The position numbers and the translations under genes were made by a program. From the NCBI GenBank assembly GCA_021496925.1, contig CP053915.1, positions 2,748,501-2,812,500 of the forward strand: 64,000 nucleotides of DNA. Direction: 5' to 3'. Position 1 is the first letter of the stretch, and each line of letters begins with the position of its first letter. Source of the stretch: Acidovorax sp. YS12. Its GTDB lineage: Bacteria; Pseudomonadota; Gammaproteobacteria; Burkholderiales; Burkholderiaceae_C. A model generated the notes under the pieces. It ran no database searches. It saw only the letters and a program-made list of their open reading frames with translations, and had not been told where the DNA came from. Of the stretch, positions 43,168 to 52,133 are shown piece by piece.

Positions 43168-43300
43168 GAAGGGGCGGCGGAAGGCGTGGGAGCGCGCGGC
43201 AGGGCGCGCCGCCCGGCGATGCTAACGCCCCGGCCCGGGGTGGGGGAAAGGAAAAATGGCACGCCCCGGCGTGCCACGCCCCACCTGAATTCTCAATAAA

Positions 43301-43341
43301 AATAGCTGCCAGCCCTTGCACAGCAAGCGCTGGCAGCTATT
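43301..43341. repeat. Repeat family A hairpin
   Basis: AATAGCTGCCAGCCCTTG pairs with CAAGCGCTGGCAGCTATT (one mismatch, 5-nt loop). It lies just past the thiolase stop and probably terminates the minus-strand aceK-thiolase transcript. Confidence 0.7.
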
Positions 43342-43363
43342 AAAACAGGAGTTTCCGGGGGTT

Positions 43364-44545
43364 TTACACCAGTTCGATGGCCATGGCCGTGGCCTCGCCG
43401 CCGCCGATGCACAGCGTGGCCAGGCCCTTTTTCTTGCCGCGCGCCTGCAGCGCGTGCAGCAGCGTGACCAGGATGCGCGCGCCGCTGGCGCCGATGGGGT
43501 GGCCGAGCGCGCAGGCGCCGCCGTTGACGTTCACTTTCTCGTGCGGCACGTTCAGGTCGTGCATCAGCGCCATGGGGACGACGGCGAAGGCTTCGTTGAT
43601 TTCCCACAGGTCCACGTCCTCGGCCTTCCAGCCGGCCTTTTTCAGGGCCTTCTCGGTGGCGCCGACGGGGGCGGTGGTGAACCACTCGGGCTCCTGCGCG
43701 TGCGTGGCGTGGGCGACGATGCGCGCCAGCGGCGTGCAGCCGAGCTGCTGCGCGGTGGACTGGCGCATGAGCACCAGGGCGGCGGCGCCGTCGTTGATGC
43801 TGGAGCTGGCGGCGGCGGTGATGGTGCCGTCCTTCTTGAACGCGGGCTTGAGGGTGGGAATCTTGTCGAGGCGGATCTTCGGCGGGCCTTCGTCCTGCTC
43901 GACGGTGACTTCGCCCTTGCGCGTGGTGAAGGTCACGGGGGTGATCTCGGCCTTGAATGCTCCAGATTTAATAGCATCCTGCGCGCGCTGGACGCTGGCC
44001 GTGGCGAAGGCGTCCTGCTGCGCGCGCGTGAACTGGTACTTGGCGGCGCAGTCCTCGCCGAAGGTGCCCATGGAGCGGCCAGCCTCGTAGGCGTCCTCCA
44101 GGCCGTCGAGCATCATGTGGTCGAAGATCTTGTCGTGGCCCAGCCGGTAGCCGCCGCGGCCTTTCTTGAGCAGGTAGGGGGCATTGGTCATGCTCTCCAT
44201 GCCGCCGGAGACCATCACGTCGCGGCTGCCGGCGACGAGCTGGTCGTGCGCCAGGATGGTGGCCTCCATGCCGGCGCCGCACATCTTCGACAGCGTCACG
44301 GCGCCGGTGCTGCGCGGCAGCCCGCCCTTGAAGCCGGCCTGGCGCGCGGGCGCCTGGCCCTGGCCCGCCATGAGGCAGTTGCCGAAAAGCACTTCATCGA
44401 CCTTCTCGGGCGCGATGCCAGCGCGCGCGACGGCGGCCTTGATGGCGGCGCCGCCCAGATCGTGCGCCGCGAGGTCGGCGAAGTCGCCCTGGAAGGCGCC
44501 CATGGGCGTGCGCGCGGCGCCAACGATGACGATGGGATCTTGCAT
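43364..44545 (-). CDS. Acetyl-CoA C-acetyltransferase (thiolase II type)
   Basis: The product (393 residues) condenses or cleaves acetoacetyl-CoA-type thioesters. The nucleophilic cysteine is in KMCGAGMEA (residue ~88), the histidine in GGACALGHPIGASGAR and the second cysteine in CIGGGEATAM near the end. Two ATGs lie six bases apart; the second (44545) has correct spacing from GGAG, while the first (44551) directly abuts it. It follows aceK by about 20 bp and may close the operon that starts with the thioesterase gene, serving the end of leucine breakdown or acetoacetate turnover. Confidence 0.93.
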   Translation of the reverse strand: MQDPIVIVGAARTPMGAFQGDFADLAAHDLGGAAIKAAVARAGIAPEKVDEVLFGNCLMAGQGQAPARQAGFKGGLPRSTGAVTLSKMCGAGMEATILAHDQLVAGSRDVMVSGGMESMTNAPYLLKKGRGGYRLGHDKIFDHMMLDGLEDAYEAGRSMGTFGEDCAAKYQFTRAQQDAFATASVQRAQDAIKSGAFKAEITPVTFTTRKGEVTVEQDEGPPKIRLDKIPTLKPAFKKDGTITAAASSSINDGAAALVLMRQSTAQQLGCTPLARIVAHATHAQEPEWFTTAPVGATEKALKKAGWKAEDVDLWEINEAFAVVPMALMHDLNVPHEKVNVNGGACALGHPIGASGARILVTLLHALQARGKKKGLATLCIGGGEATAMAIELV

Positions 44546-44566
44546 GTTCATCTCCTGTGCAGTGGT

Positions 44567-46381
44567 TCAAGTGGTTGGGGAAAGAGGTTCCCGTGCTGAA
44601 AAGCGGCGCTCGGCGGGGTAGGGAAAGACGTCGTGGACATGGCCCTGCTGGATGCGCTCCTTGTGCGCCTGCCAGTACTGCGGCGTGAGCAGGTCGGCGT
44701 GGTGGCGCATGAAGACCTCGCGCACGGCCGGGTTGCCGAGCAGGAAGGGGGCGAAGGTTTCGGGAAAGACGTCGCGCGGGCCGACCTTCCACCAGACTTC
44801 GCCCGACAGCTCGTCCTCCTCGCAGCGCGGCGGCGGCACGGCGCGGAAGTGGCAATCGGTCAGGTATTCGATTTCGTCGTAGTCGTAGAACACCACCTTG
44901 CCGCCGCGCGTGACGCCGAAGTTCTTCCACAGCATGTCGCCGGGGAAGATGTTGGCGGCCACGAGGTCCTTGATGGCGTTGCCGTACTCGATGACGCTGC
45001 GCTCCATCTGCTGGCGCGCCTGCGGGTCGTCCAGGCCGGCGTCGAAGGCTTCCTGCAGGTACAGGTTCAGCGGCACCATGCGGCGCTCGATGTAGAGGTG
45101 GCGGATGATGACTTCCTGCTGGCCGTCGCCGTCGCGGTCGCTGACCTCGATCTGGCCCGGCGCGTGCGCCAGCAGCTCGGCCATCAGCGCGTCGGAAAAG
45201 CGCTCGCGCGGCAGCGCCACCAGGCTGTACTCCAGCGTGTCGGCCATGCGCCCCACGCGGTCGTGGCGCTTGACGAGCTGGTATTTCGATTCGACCTGCT
45301 CGCGCGTGGTGTCCTTCTGCGGCGGGAACTCGTCCTTGATGAGCTTGAACACGTAGGGGAAGCTGGGCAGGTCGAACACCAGCATGACCATGCCCTTGAT
45401 GCCGGGGGCGATGCGCAGCTGGTCGCTGGAGTGCTTGAGGTGCCAGAGGAACTCGCGGTAGAACAGCGTCTTGCCCTGCTTGGCCAGGCCCAGCGCGCTG
45501 TACAGCTCGGCCAGCGGCTTGCGCGGCATCAGGCCGGCGAGGAACTGCACGTAGGCGCTGGGCACCTCCATGTCCACCATGAAGTAGGCGCGCGCGAAGC
45601 TGAACAGCGCGAGCAGGTCGTCCTCGCCGAACAGCGCCGCGTCGATGAACAGCCGGCCGGCCTCGTTGTGCAGGATGGGCAGGGCAAACGGCATGGACGA
45701 AAAGCCGTTGATGATCTTGCCGACCAGGTAGGCGCCCTTGTTGCGGAAGAACAGGCTGGAGAGCACCTGGATCTGGAAGTTGGCGCGCAGCTTGAAGCCG
45801 GCGATGCGCGGCTGCAGCGCGGCCAGCACGTAGCCGATGTCGCGCTCCAGGTCCTCGAACGGGCGCTGCAATTCAAAGCCCGCGATGACCTGCGCCAGCG
45901 TCTCGCGCAGGCTCTCGGGCCGGGGGTAGTAGGCGCGGTAGCTGGGGCGGGCGCCGGGGTCCTGGCTCTCGATGTACTCCGTGCTCACGGCGGGGCGCAC
46001 GAAGATGAAGTCGTTGTGGAAATGCGTGCGGTGCAGGATCTTGGTGGTGACCGAGTTGAAGAAGGTCTCGGCCAGCTCGGGCTGGCAGTGCGCCACCAGC
46101 AGGCCGATGTAGTGCAGCTTGACCTGGTACCACACGTCCATGCCCTGCGCGCCGGCCTGGAACTCCTTTTCGAGCCGGCGCACGCATTCGCGCACGCGCA
46201 GGTCGTAGAACTCGATGCGCTCGCGCTGCGCGCGCTGCTGGCCGTGCCAGTCGGCGGTCTCGAAGCGGTGCTTGGCGCGCGCCGACTCGGTGCGGAACAG
46301 CCGGTAGTGGCGGTTGAAGCCGTCGAGCATCGCCTTGGCGATGCCGTAGGCCTGGGGGGCGTCGAGGCGCTGGGGGTACAT
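44567..46381 (-). CDS. aceK: Isocitrate dehydrogenase kinase/phosphatase
   Basis: The product (604 residues) matches AceK throughout: FRTESARAKHRFE near the N-terminus, PGIKGMVMLVFDLPSFPYVFKLIKD (ATP-binding region, around residue 320-345), IKDLVAANIFPGDMLWKNFGVTRGGKVVFYDYDEI (catalytic loop) and the C-terminal FLLGNP segment. AceK switches isocitrate dehydrogenase off by phosphorylation during growth on acetate or fatty acids, steering carbon to the glyoxylate shunt. Its place behind the isovaleryl-CoA dehydrogenase and carbonic anhydrase genes fits acetyl-CoA-yielding metabolism. Start at 46381 gives the usual N-terminus. Confidence 0.95.
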   Translation of the reverse strand: MYPQRLDAPQAYGIAKAMLDGFNRHYRLFRTESARAKHRFETADWHGQQRAQRERIEFYDLRVRECVRRLEKEFQAGAQGMDVWYQVKLHYIGLLVAHCQPELAETFFNSVTTKILHRTHFHNDFIFVRPAVSTEYIESQDPGARPSYRAYYPRPESLRETLAQVIAGFELQRPFEDLERDIGYVLAALQPRIAGFKLRANFQIQVLSSLFFRNKGAYLVGKIINGFSSMPFALPILHNEAGRLFIDAALFGEDDLLALFSFARAYFMVDMEVPSAYVQFLAGLMPRKPLAELYSALGLAKQGKTLFYREFLWHLKHSSDQLRIAPGIKGMVMLVFDLPSFPYVFKLIKDEFPPQKDTTREQVESKYQLVKRHDRVGRMADTLEYSLVALPRERFSDALMAELLAHAPGQIEVSDRDGDGQQEVIIRHLYIERRMVPLNLYLQEAFDAGLDDPQARQQMERSVIEYGNAIKDLVAANIFPGDMLWKNFGVTRGGKVVFYDYDEIEYLTDCHFRAVPPPRCEEDELSGEVWWKVGPRDVFPETFAPFLLGNPAVREVFMRHHADLLTPQYWQAHKERIQQGHVHDVFPYPAERRFSAREPLSPTT

Positions 46382-46413
46382 GCCCTGGCCCGTGGCGTGG
46401 CGCGCGGCCGTGG

Positions 46414-47076
46414 TCAGCCGCGTTCGCGCGCGGCCACCATGGCCACGGCCTCGCGGTAGGCCTTGTCCAGCCCGCCCACGTCGGGCACGCTCATGTGCAG
46501 GTTGGTGATGAGCCCGTTCTGCAGGCTGTAGCACCAGCCGTGGATCTGCACCTTCTGGCCGCGCGCCCAGGCGTCCTGCATCACGGTGGAGTGGGCGACG
46601 TTGAGCACCTGCTCGATGGCGTTGAGCTCGCACAGCGCGTCATGGCGCTTCGGCACGGGCATCTGCTCCAGCAGGGCGGCGTGCTTGTCGCGCACGTCCT
46701 TCACGTGGCGGATCCAGTTGTCGGCCAGGCCGATGCGCACGTCCTCCAGCGCCGCCAGCACGCCGCCGCAGCCGTAGTGGCCGACCACCATCAGGTGCTC
46801 GACCTTGAGCTGGTCGACGGCGTACTGGATGGTGGACAGGCAGTTCAGGTCGGTGGGCACCACGACGTTGGCGATGTTGCGGTGCACGAACACCTCGCCC
46901 GGCTCCAGCCCGGTGATCTGGTTGGCCGGGACGCGGCTGTCGGAGCAGCCGATCCACATGTAGCGGGGCTTCTGCTGGGCCATCAGGCCGGTGAAGAAGC
47001 CCGGGCGCTCGCGCTCCATCTCGGACGCCCACGTGCGGTTGTGGGCAAAAAGGTCTTCAATGGAGGTTGTGCTCAT
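46414..47076 (-). CDS. can: Beta-carbonic anhydrase (Can-like)
   Basis: The product (220 residues) has zinc ligands in IGCSDSRVPA (near residue 43) and VVGHYGCGGV (near 100) and the FVHRNIANVV segment, all typical of the E. coli Can group. It is clearly distinct from the anhydrase at 24270, which has GHAHCGG and an insertion. It lies between ivd and aceK, 32-35 bp from each, so it is probably co-expressed with branched-chain degradation, where carboxylases need bicarbonate. Confidence 0.94.
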   Translation of the reverse strand: MSTTSIEDLFAHNRTWASEMERERPGFFTGLMAQQKPRYMWIGCSDSRVPANQITGLEPGEVFVHRNIANVVVPTDLNCLSTIQYAVDQLKVEHLMVVGHYGCGGVLAALEDVRIGLADNWIRHVKDVRDKHAALLEQMPVPKRHDALCELNAIEQVLNVAHSTVMQDAWARGQKVQIHGWCYSLQNGLITNLHMSVPDVGGLDKAYREAVAMVAARERG

Positions 47077-47111
47077 GTCGCTTCCTAAAGTCTGTGGGGT
47101 GGCGCGGGGGC

Positions 47112-48299
47112 TCAGCAGGTCTCCGCGAACAGTTCGCGGCCGATCAGCATGCGGCGGATCTCGCTCGTGCCCGCGCCAATTTCGTACAGCTTGGCGTCGC
47201 GCCACAAACGGCCCAGGGGGTATTCGTTGATGTAGCCATTGCCGCCAAAGATCTGCACGCCTTCGCCCGCCATCCACGTTGCCTTCTCGGCGCACCACAG
47301 GATCACGCTGGCGCAGTCCTTGCGCACCTGGCGCACGTGGTCCGTGCCGAGCATGTCGAGGTTCTTCGCCACGGTGTAGGCGAACGAGCGGCCCGCCTGC
47401 AGCACGGTGTACATGTCGGCCACCTTGCCCTGGATGAGCTGGAATTCGCCGATGCTCTGCCCGAACTGCTTGCGGTCATGGATGTAGGGCACCACATTGT
47501 CCATCACCGACTGCATGATGCCGAGCGGGCCGCCGGTGAGCACGGCGCGCTCGTAGTCCAGGCCGCTCATCAGCACCTTGGCGCCGCCGTTGACCTGGCC
47601 GAGCACGTTCTCGGCCGGCACTTCGACGTTCTCGAACACCAGCTCGCCGGTGTGGCTGCCGCGCATGCCCAGCTTGTCGAGCTTCTGCGCGATGGAGAAG
47701 CCCTTCATGCCCTTCTCGATCAGGAAGGCCGTGACGCCGCGCGCGCCCAGCTCGGGCTCGCTCTTGGCGTAGACCACCAGCGTGTCGGCGTCGGGGCCGT
47801 TGGTGATCCACATCTTGCTGCCGTTGAGCAGGTAGTAGCCGCCCTTGTCCTCGGCCTTGAGCTTCATGCTGATCACGTCGGAGCCCGCGCCGGGCTCGCT
47901 CATGGCCAGCGCGCCGACGTGCTCGCCGCTGATGAGCCTGGGCAGGTACTTGGCCTTCTGCGCGTCATTGCCGTTGCGGTTGATCTGGTTCACGCACAGG
48001 TTGCTGTGCGCGCCGTAGGACAGGCCCACCGAGGCGCTGGCGCGCGAGATTTCCTCCATCGCCACCATGTGCGCCAGGTAGCCCATGTCGGCGCCGCCGT
48101 ACTGCTCGGGCACGGTGATGCCGAGCACGCCCAGCTCGCCCATCTTGCGCCACAGGTCCATCGGGAACTGGTCGGTGCGGTCGATCTCGGCCGCGCGCGG
48201 CGCGATCTCGCTCTGGGCGAACTCGCGCACGGCGTCGCGCAGCGCGTCGATGTCCTCGCCCAATTGGAAGTTCAGGCCGGGCAGGGAAGAAAGGCTCAT
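47112..48299 (-). CDS. ivd: Isovaleryl-CoA dehydrogenase
   Basis: The product (395 residues) is a FAD acyl-CoA dehydrogenase. The diagnostic feature is the catalytic glutamate in SGLDYERAVLTGGP (residue ~245), the position used by isovaleryl-CoA dehydrogenases; where other family members carry the catalytic Glu this protein has YEIGAGTSEIRRM with Gly after the Ala/Gly pair. AMSEPGAGSDVISMK and GGNGYINEYPLGRLWRDAK are also typical. It acts in leucine degradation. It follows the thioesterase gene by 34 bp under the presumed LiuR-like operator at 48812. Confidence 0.93.
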   Translation of the reverse strand: MSLSSLPGLNFQLGEDIDALRDAVREFAQSEIAPRAAEIDRTDQFPMDLWRKMGELGVLGITVPEQYGGADMGYLAHMVAMEEISRASASVGLSYGAHSNLCVNQINRNGNDAQKAKYLPRLISGEHVGALAMSEPGAGSDVISMKLKAEDKGGYYLLNGSKMWITNGPDADTLVVYAKSEPELGARGVTAFLIEKGMKGFSIAQKLDKLGMRGSHTGELVFENVEVPAENVLGQVNGGAKVLMSGLDYERAVLTGGPLGIMQSVMDNVVPYIHDRKQFGQSIGEFQLIQGKVADMYTVLQAGRSFAYTVAKNLDMLGTDHVRQVRKDCASVILWCAEKATWMAGEGVQIFGGNGYINEYPLGRLWRDAKLYEIGAGTSEIRRMLIGRELFAETC

Positions 48300-48333
48300 G
48301 GTGTGTCTCCTGGGTCAGTGGGTCAAAGAAGGT

Positions 48334-48795
48334 TCAGCCGCGCAGGCCGTCGCGCCCCTGCACGGCCATCAGGGTGCAGTCCATGGTGGCGACCAGCTTT
48401 TCCTGGCCGCCGTCCAGCGCGAAGGCGCGCCCCTGGCTCACGGTGATGGTGCGGCCCGGCTTGAGCACGCGGCCTTCCATGCGGAAGCGCTGCCCCTTGG
48501 CGGGCGCGAGCAGGTTGATCTTGAATTCGATGGTGAGCACCGCCGCATCGGCGGGCATGAGGGTGAAGCCGGCGTAGCCGCAGGCCGAATCGAGCGCCGT
48601 GGCCACCATGCCTGCGTGCAGGAAGCCGTGCTGCTGCGTCAGCGCCTGGGTCCAGTCCAGCGCGATATCGACGGCGCCCGGCGCCAGCAGGCCCAGCCGC
48701 GCGCCCAGCGTGTGCATGGCGCCCTGCAGCGCGAAGCTGTCGCGCACGCGCTGCGCATAGTCAGTGCAGCGCGGCTCGAAGGAAGGCAGGGTCAC
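48334..48795 (-). CDS. PaaI-type hotdog thioesterase
   Basis: The product (153 residues) has the single hotdog fold with QHGFLHAGMVATALDSACGYAG (residues ~68-90), containing the HGxxxAG/ALD active-site region of PaaI-like acyl-CoA thioesterases, and the EFKINLLAPAKG strand. First gene after the operator palindrome at 48812; it may hydrolyse CoA esters that accumulate in the branched-chain or aromatic pathway. The specific substrate is unknown. Confidence 0.88.
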   Translation of the reverse strand: MTLPSFEPRCTDYAQRVRDSFALQGAMHTLGARLGLLAPGAVDIALDWTQALTQQHGFLHAGMVATALDSACGYAGFTLMPADAAVLTIEFKINLLAPAKGQRFRMEGRVLKPGRTITVSQGRAFALDGGQEKLVATMDCTLMAVQGRDGLRG

Positions 48796-48811
48796 GGCGG
48801 TCTCCAGATTT

Positions 48812-48827
48812 ACGTTTACGTAAACGT
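48812..48827. promoter_or_regulatory. Palindromic operator, probable LiuR-like regulator site
   Basis: ACGTTTACGTAAACGT is a perfect 16-bp palindrome 17 bp before the thioesterase start. A near-identical site stands before the divergent hydrolase gene. MerR-type regulators bind such sites between promoter boxes. Confidence 0.65.
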
Positions 48828-48830
48828 CAA

Positions 48831-49235
48831 TTATGCGGGATTTTTCCCCGTCCCGGCCAGCAGGGCGCGCGCCTCTTTCTCGTGTTCCTTGACTTCATCG
48901 AGGTTGGCCTGCAGGTCCGCCATCTGTTCCTCCAGCTGCCGGCGGTGCTGTGCCAGCACGTCGAGGAACTTCTGCAGCTGCATGTTGGTATCGCGCGGGC
49001 TGTCGTACAGGTCGATGATTTCCTTGGCTTCCGTCAGCGACAGGCCCAGGCGCTTGGCGCGCAGCGTCAGCTTCAGGCGCGTGCGGTCGCGCGGGCTGTA
49101 GGTGCGGTTGCGCCCGCCCGGCCCGGTGCGCTCGGGCCGCAGCAGGCCCATGTCCTCGTAGAAGCGCATGGCGCGCGTGGTGAGGTCGAATTCCTTGGCA
49201 AGGTCGCTGATGGTGTAGGTGGTGGTGCTGGCCAT
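48831..49235 (-). CDS. MerR-family regulator (LiuR-like)
   Basis: The product (134 residues) has an N-terminal winged helix typical of MerR proteins (YTISDLAKEFDLTTRAMRFYEDMGLLRPERTG) and a long coiled dimerisation helix (~75-125) with no metal-binding cysteines. This pattern fits LiuR, which controls leucine/isovalerate degradation. It is encoded upstream of the thioesterase-ivd genes, with the operator palindrome at 48812 immediately after its stop. Start at 49235 chosen because upstream in-frame codons add a non-family extension. Confidence 0.87.
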   Translation of the reverse strand: MASTTTYTISDLAKEFDLTTRAMRFYEDMGLLRPERTGPGGRNRTYSPRDRTRLKLTLRAKRLGLSLTEAKEIIDLYDSPRDTNMQLQKFLDVLAQHRRQLEEQMADLQANLDEVKEHEKEARALLAGTGKNPA

Positions 49236-49313
49236 GGCGTCGCGCGGGCAGTTGCAGGGTTGCATGGATGACAGGGCCGCGGCCCCACCATCCCTACAAT
49301 CGTTCTCAAAATG

Positions 49314-49329
49314 ACGTTTACGTCAACGT
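49314..49329. promoter_or_regulatory. Second operator copy before the hydrolase gene
   Basis: ACGTTTACGTCAACGT differs from the perfect palindrome at 48812 by one base and is extended on both sides by the same GACGT/CGTCAA context. It lies 26 bp before the hydrolase start, so the MerR-type protein probably controls both flanking units. Confidence 0.6.
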
Positions 49330-49354
49330 CAATGCTAACCCAAAGCCATTCGCC

Positions 49355-50425
49355 ATGAACCGCTCCACCGCCCCCCTCCACTACCCCCTTGGCGACCAGT
49401 TGCCCCCGGCAGGCCACACGCTCGACGTGGCACCCGGCGTGAAGTGGGTGCGCATGCCGCTGCCGTTCGCGCTCGACCACATCAACCTCTGGCTGCTGCG
49501 CGACCGCGTCGAGGGCGCGCACGGCCCCGTCGAGGGCTGGACGGTGGTGGACTGCTGTATCGCCTCGGACGCGGCGCGCGGCCATTGGGAGCACCTGTTC
49601 GCGCATGCGCTCGACGGCCTGCCCGTCCTGCGCGTGGTCGTCACCCACATGCACCCGGACCACATCGGCCTGGCGGACTGGCTGTGCCAGCGCTGGAACG
49701 CGCGGCTGTGGATCAGCGCCACGGACTACTACACCGCCGTCGTCGCCAGCCAGGGTACGCCCGCCTTCAGCAGCGAAACGGCGACGGACTTCTACGCGGC
49801 GCACGGCCTGAACGATGCGCCCTTCCTGGATCACGTGCGTGCGCGCGGCAGCTACTACCCCACCCTGGTTCCCAGCCTGCCCCGGCAGTTCCGCCGCCTG
49901 CTCGACGGCGACGTGCTGCGCATCGGCGGCCGCGCCTGGCACTGCAGCGCCGGCCACGGCCACGCCCCGGAGCACATGGCGCTGCACTGCCCGGAGCTGG
50001 ACGTGCTCATCAGCGGCGACATGGTGCTGCCGCGCATCTCGACCAACGTCAGCGTCTATGCCTCCGAGCCCGAGGCGGACCCGCTCACGCTGTTCCTGGC
50101 CTCGCTGGACCGCCTGCGCGCGCTGCCGCAGGACACGCTGGTCCTGCCCTCGCACGGCAAGCCGTTCCAGGGCCTGCATGCCCGGATCGAGCAATTGCAC
50201 GCGCACCATGCCCAGCACCTGGACACGGTGCTGGCGGCCTGCGCGCGGCAGCCGCAGTCGGCCCGGGACATCATGCCGCTGCTCTTCCAGCGCCCGCTCG
50301 ACGCGCACCAGACCACCTTCGCCATCGGCGAGGCACTGGCGCACCTGCATGCGCTATGGCACCGGGGCGAACTGCGGCGCCAGGTGGAGCGCGATGGCGT
50401 GTTCCGCTTCTCCACTGCCCCATAG
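49355..50425 (+). CDS. Metallo-beta-lactamase-fold hydrolase
   Basis: The product (356 residues) has the metal-binding motif VVTHMHPDHIGLADW (HxHxDH, residues ~90-105), a third His in CSAGHGHAPEHMAL, Asp in LISGDMVLP and a late His in LPSHGKPF. The layout matches hydrolases of the glyoxalase II/LACTB2 type; the C-terminal ~100 residues are helical. It is divergent from the LiuR-like gene and probably co-regulated through the palindrome at 49314. A CoA-thioester hydrolase role in branched-chain breakdown is plausible but unproven. Confidence 0.87.
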   Translation: MNRSTAPLHYPLGDQLPPAGHTLDVAPGVKWVRMPLPFALDHINLWLLRDRVEGAHGPVEGWTVVDCCIASDAARGHWEHLFAHALDGLPVLRVVVTHMHPDHIGLADWLCQRWNARLWISATDYYTAVVASQGTPAFSSETATDFYAAHGLNDAPFLDHVRARGSYYPTLVPSLPRQFRRLLDGDVLRIGGRAWHCSAGHGHAPEHMALHCPELDVLISGDMVLPRISTNVSVYASEPEADPLTLFLASLDRLRALPQDTLVLPSHGKPFQGLHARIEQLHAHHAQHLDTVLAACARQPQSARDIMPLLFQRPLDAHQTTFAIGEALAHLHALWHRGELRRQVERDGVFRFSTAP

Positions 50426-50436
50426 GCCGCCCAGGG

Positions 50437-50652
50437 CCTGTTCACCTAAAAACCGGGGATGCGTTGCCCCGCCGTGGGGGCAGGTGCGCGAAGCGCGGCG
50501 CGGCCAATAGCCGTAGCTATTGGCAAGCCGTGTGACAAAGCAGATGCCCACACGGCGGGGCAACCCGTAGGGAAGGATGAATGCCGGGCGCATTGCGGCG
50601 TTGCGCCACCTCGGCATTCATCCTTCGCACCCCCGGTTTTTAGGTGAACAGG
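50437..50652. mobile_element. Structured 216-bp element: outer inverted repeat with nested hairpins
   Basis: A perfect 22-bp inverted repeat (50437-50458 and 50631-50652) encloses three further perfect inverted repeats: GTTGCCCCGCCGTG (50463-50476) with its complement at 50551-50564, GCCAATAGC/GCTATTGGC around CGTA (50503-50524), and GAAGGATGAATGCCG (50572-50586) with its complement at 50612-50626. No gene is present. It could be a MITE or a folded RNA/terminator between the convergent hydrolase and chemoreceptor genes. Confidence 0.65.
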
Positions 50653-50654
50653 TC

Positions 50655-52055
50655 CTAGGCCGCCAGCCTGCCGCGCAGTTGCGCCATGGCGCCCTGGATG
50701 GCGCCCGCACCGTCGGCCACCAGGGCGATGCCCTGCTCCATCTGTCCGGCGTGCTGCCCCAGCGCGGCATTGCGGGCCAGTTGCTCATGGCTCACGGCTT
50801 CGAGCTTGCCGGCCTCGCCCTGCAGGGCGGCGACCGAATCCAGGATGGAGCGCAGCGCCTGCCGGGCCTCGCCAGCGTTGTCCCGCCCCGCCTGCGCCAT
50901 GCCCTGGCCGTCGCCCAGCAGCCGCGCGGCCTGGTCCACGCTGTCCAGGATCCGGGCCAGCTCGGCGCTGATGGCGGAAGCCGCGTCACCCGCCTCGCCC
51001 GCGAGCTGGCGCACGTTGCCGGCGACCACGGCGAAGCCCCGGCCGTGGCCCCCCGCGTGCGTGGCCTCGATCGCGGCGTTGAGCGCCAGGATGTTGGTCT
51101 GGAAGGCCAGGCCCTTGATCTTGTCCGCGATCGCGGAAATGTCCTGCGAGCGCGACTGCAGGCCGCGCACCAGCACGTCGGCCCGGCCGATGGCCTCGGC
51201 CAGCGCCACGGTGCTGGCAATCGCCTGCCCGACCACGTCGGCGCCGGCCTGCGCGGTGGCGCGGGCATGGGCCGCCTCCGCCGCCAGCGCGGCCGAGGTC
51301 TGCTCCACCGCCTGCGCCAGCGCGTTGTTCGATTCGGCGGCGCCGCGCACCGCCCGCGCCTGCTGGCTCTGCGCGTTCAGCGACCGGACCATCGCGTCCA
51401 CACTCTGGCCCACCTGCGCGCTCTGGCGGCCCACCTCGGCCATCAGCGACTCGATGGTGTCCATCTGCGCCTGGCGCTGGCGGTCGCCCTGCTCCTTGGC
51501 AACCTGCGAGCCGATGGCCAGGATGCCGGTGAACGGCAGCAGCCCCAGGTTGCACAGCAGGCCCCACAGGCGCGTGTCCGCGATGGGGTTGGCGGGAAAC
51601 GCCACCCCCCAGGCCCAGGCCGCCTCGAACCCGCCCAGCACCGCAAGCACCGAGCCCAGCCCCAGCAGGCCGAAAAGCGGCCCGCCCACGAAGGCGGCCA
51701 TCACCGGCACCACGACGAACCAGGCCGCCACGGACTGCGAGGCATGGCCGCCGGTGCTCCACACCAGGTAGCCGAACAGCAGGTTGAAGGTGACCAGGTT
51801 CACCACCTGCGCCGCGCGCAGGCTTTGCAGGCGGCGCAGCGAGAACCAGATCCCCGGCACCAGCCACAGTGTGGCCGCGACGGCCCATGCCGCCCCCGGG
51901 TGCCCCAGGTACAGGTACACGCCGATGAACGAGGGCCCGGCGAGCACGGCGGCGAACGTCAGCGCCACCAGGCTCTTGGCGCGCGCCAGGGTGATCTCGT
52001 CGGCGCGCAGCACGGTGGGGATATAGAAGGTGAACAGGCGGTCGAGCAGATTCAT
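50655..52055 (-). CDS. Methyl-accepting chemotaxis protein (multi-helix membrane sensor)
   Basis: The product (466 residues) has about six membrane helices in residues ~28-190 in place of a periplasmic ligand domain, no clear HAMP, and a signalling coiled coil. The hairpin tip reads LAFQTNILALNAAIEATHAGGHGRGFAVVAGNVRQLA, which departs from the usual EAARAGEQGRGF. It lies 78 bp after an SDR gene at the 3' end of the degradation operon, so it may steer cells toward that operon's substrate, sensing it in or through the membrane. Confidence 0.85.
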   Translation of the reverse strand: MNLLDRLFTFYIPTVLRADEITLARAKSLVALTFAAVLAGPSFIGVYLYLGHPGAAWAVAATLWLVPGIWFSLRRLQSLRAAQVVNLVTFNLLFGYLVWSTGGHASQSVAAWFVVVPVMAAFVGGPLFGLLGLGSVLAVLGGFEAAWAWGVAFPANPIADTRLWGLLCNLGLLPFTGILAIGSQVAKEQGDRQRQAQMDTIESLMAEVGRQSAQVGQSVDAMVRSLNAQSQQARAVRGAAESNNALAQAVEQTSAALAAEAAHARATAQAGADVVGQAIASTVALAEAIGRADVLVRGLQSRSQDISAIADKIKGLAFQTNILALNAAIEATHAGGHGRGFAVVAGNVRQLAGEAGDAASAISAELARILDSVDQAARLLGDGQGMAQAGRDNAGEARQALRSILDSVAALQGEAGKLEAVSHEQLARNAALGQHAGQMEQGIALVADGAGAIQGAMAQLRGRLAA

Positions 52056-52133
52056 GGGAGGTGTTCCTGTCGTACCAGCCGCGCCCGTCGCACCAGTCCG
52101 GTAGATACAGCGCAAAGACCTGGGTGCCCTCGC

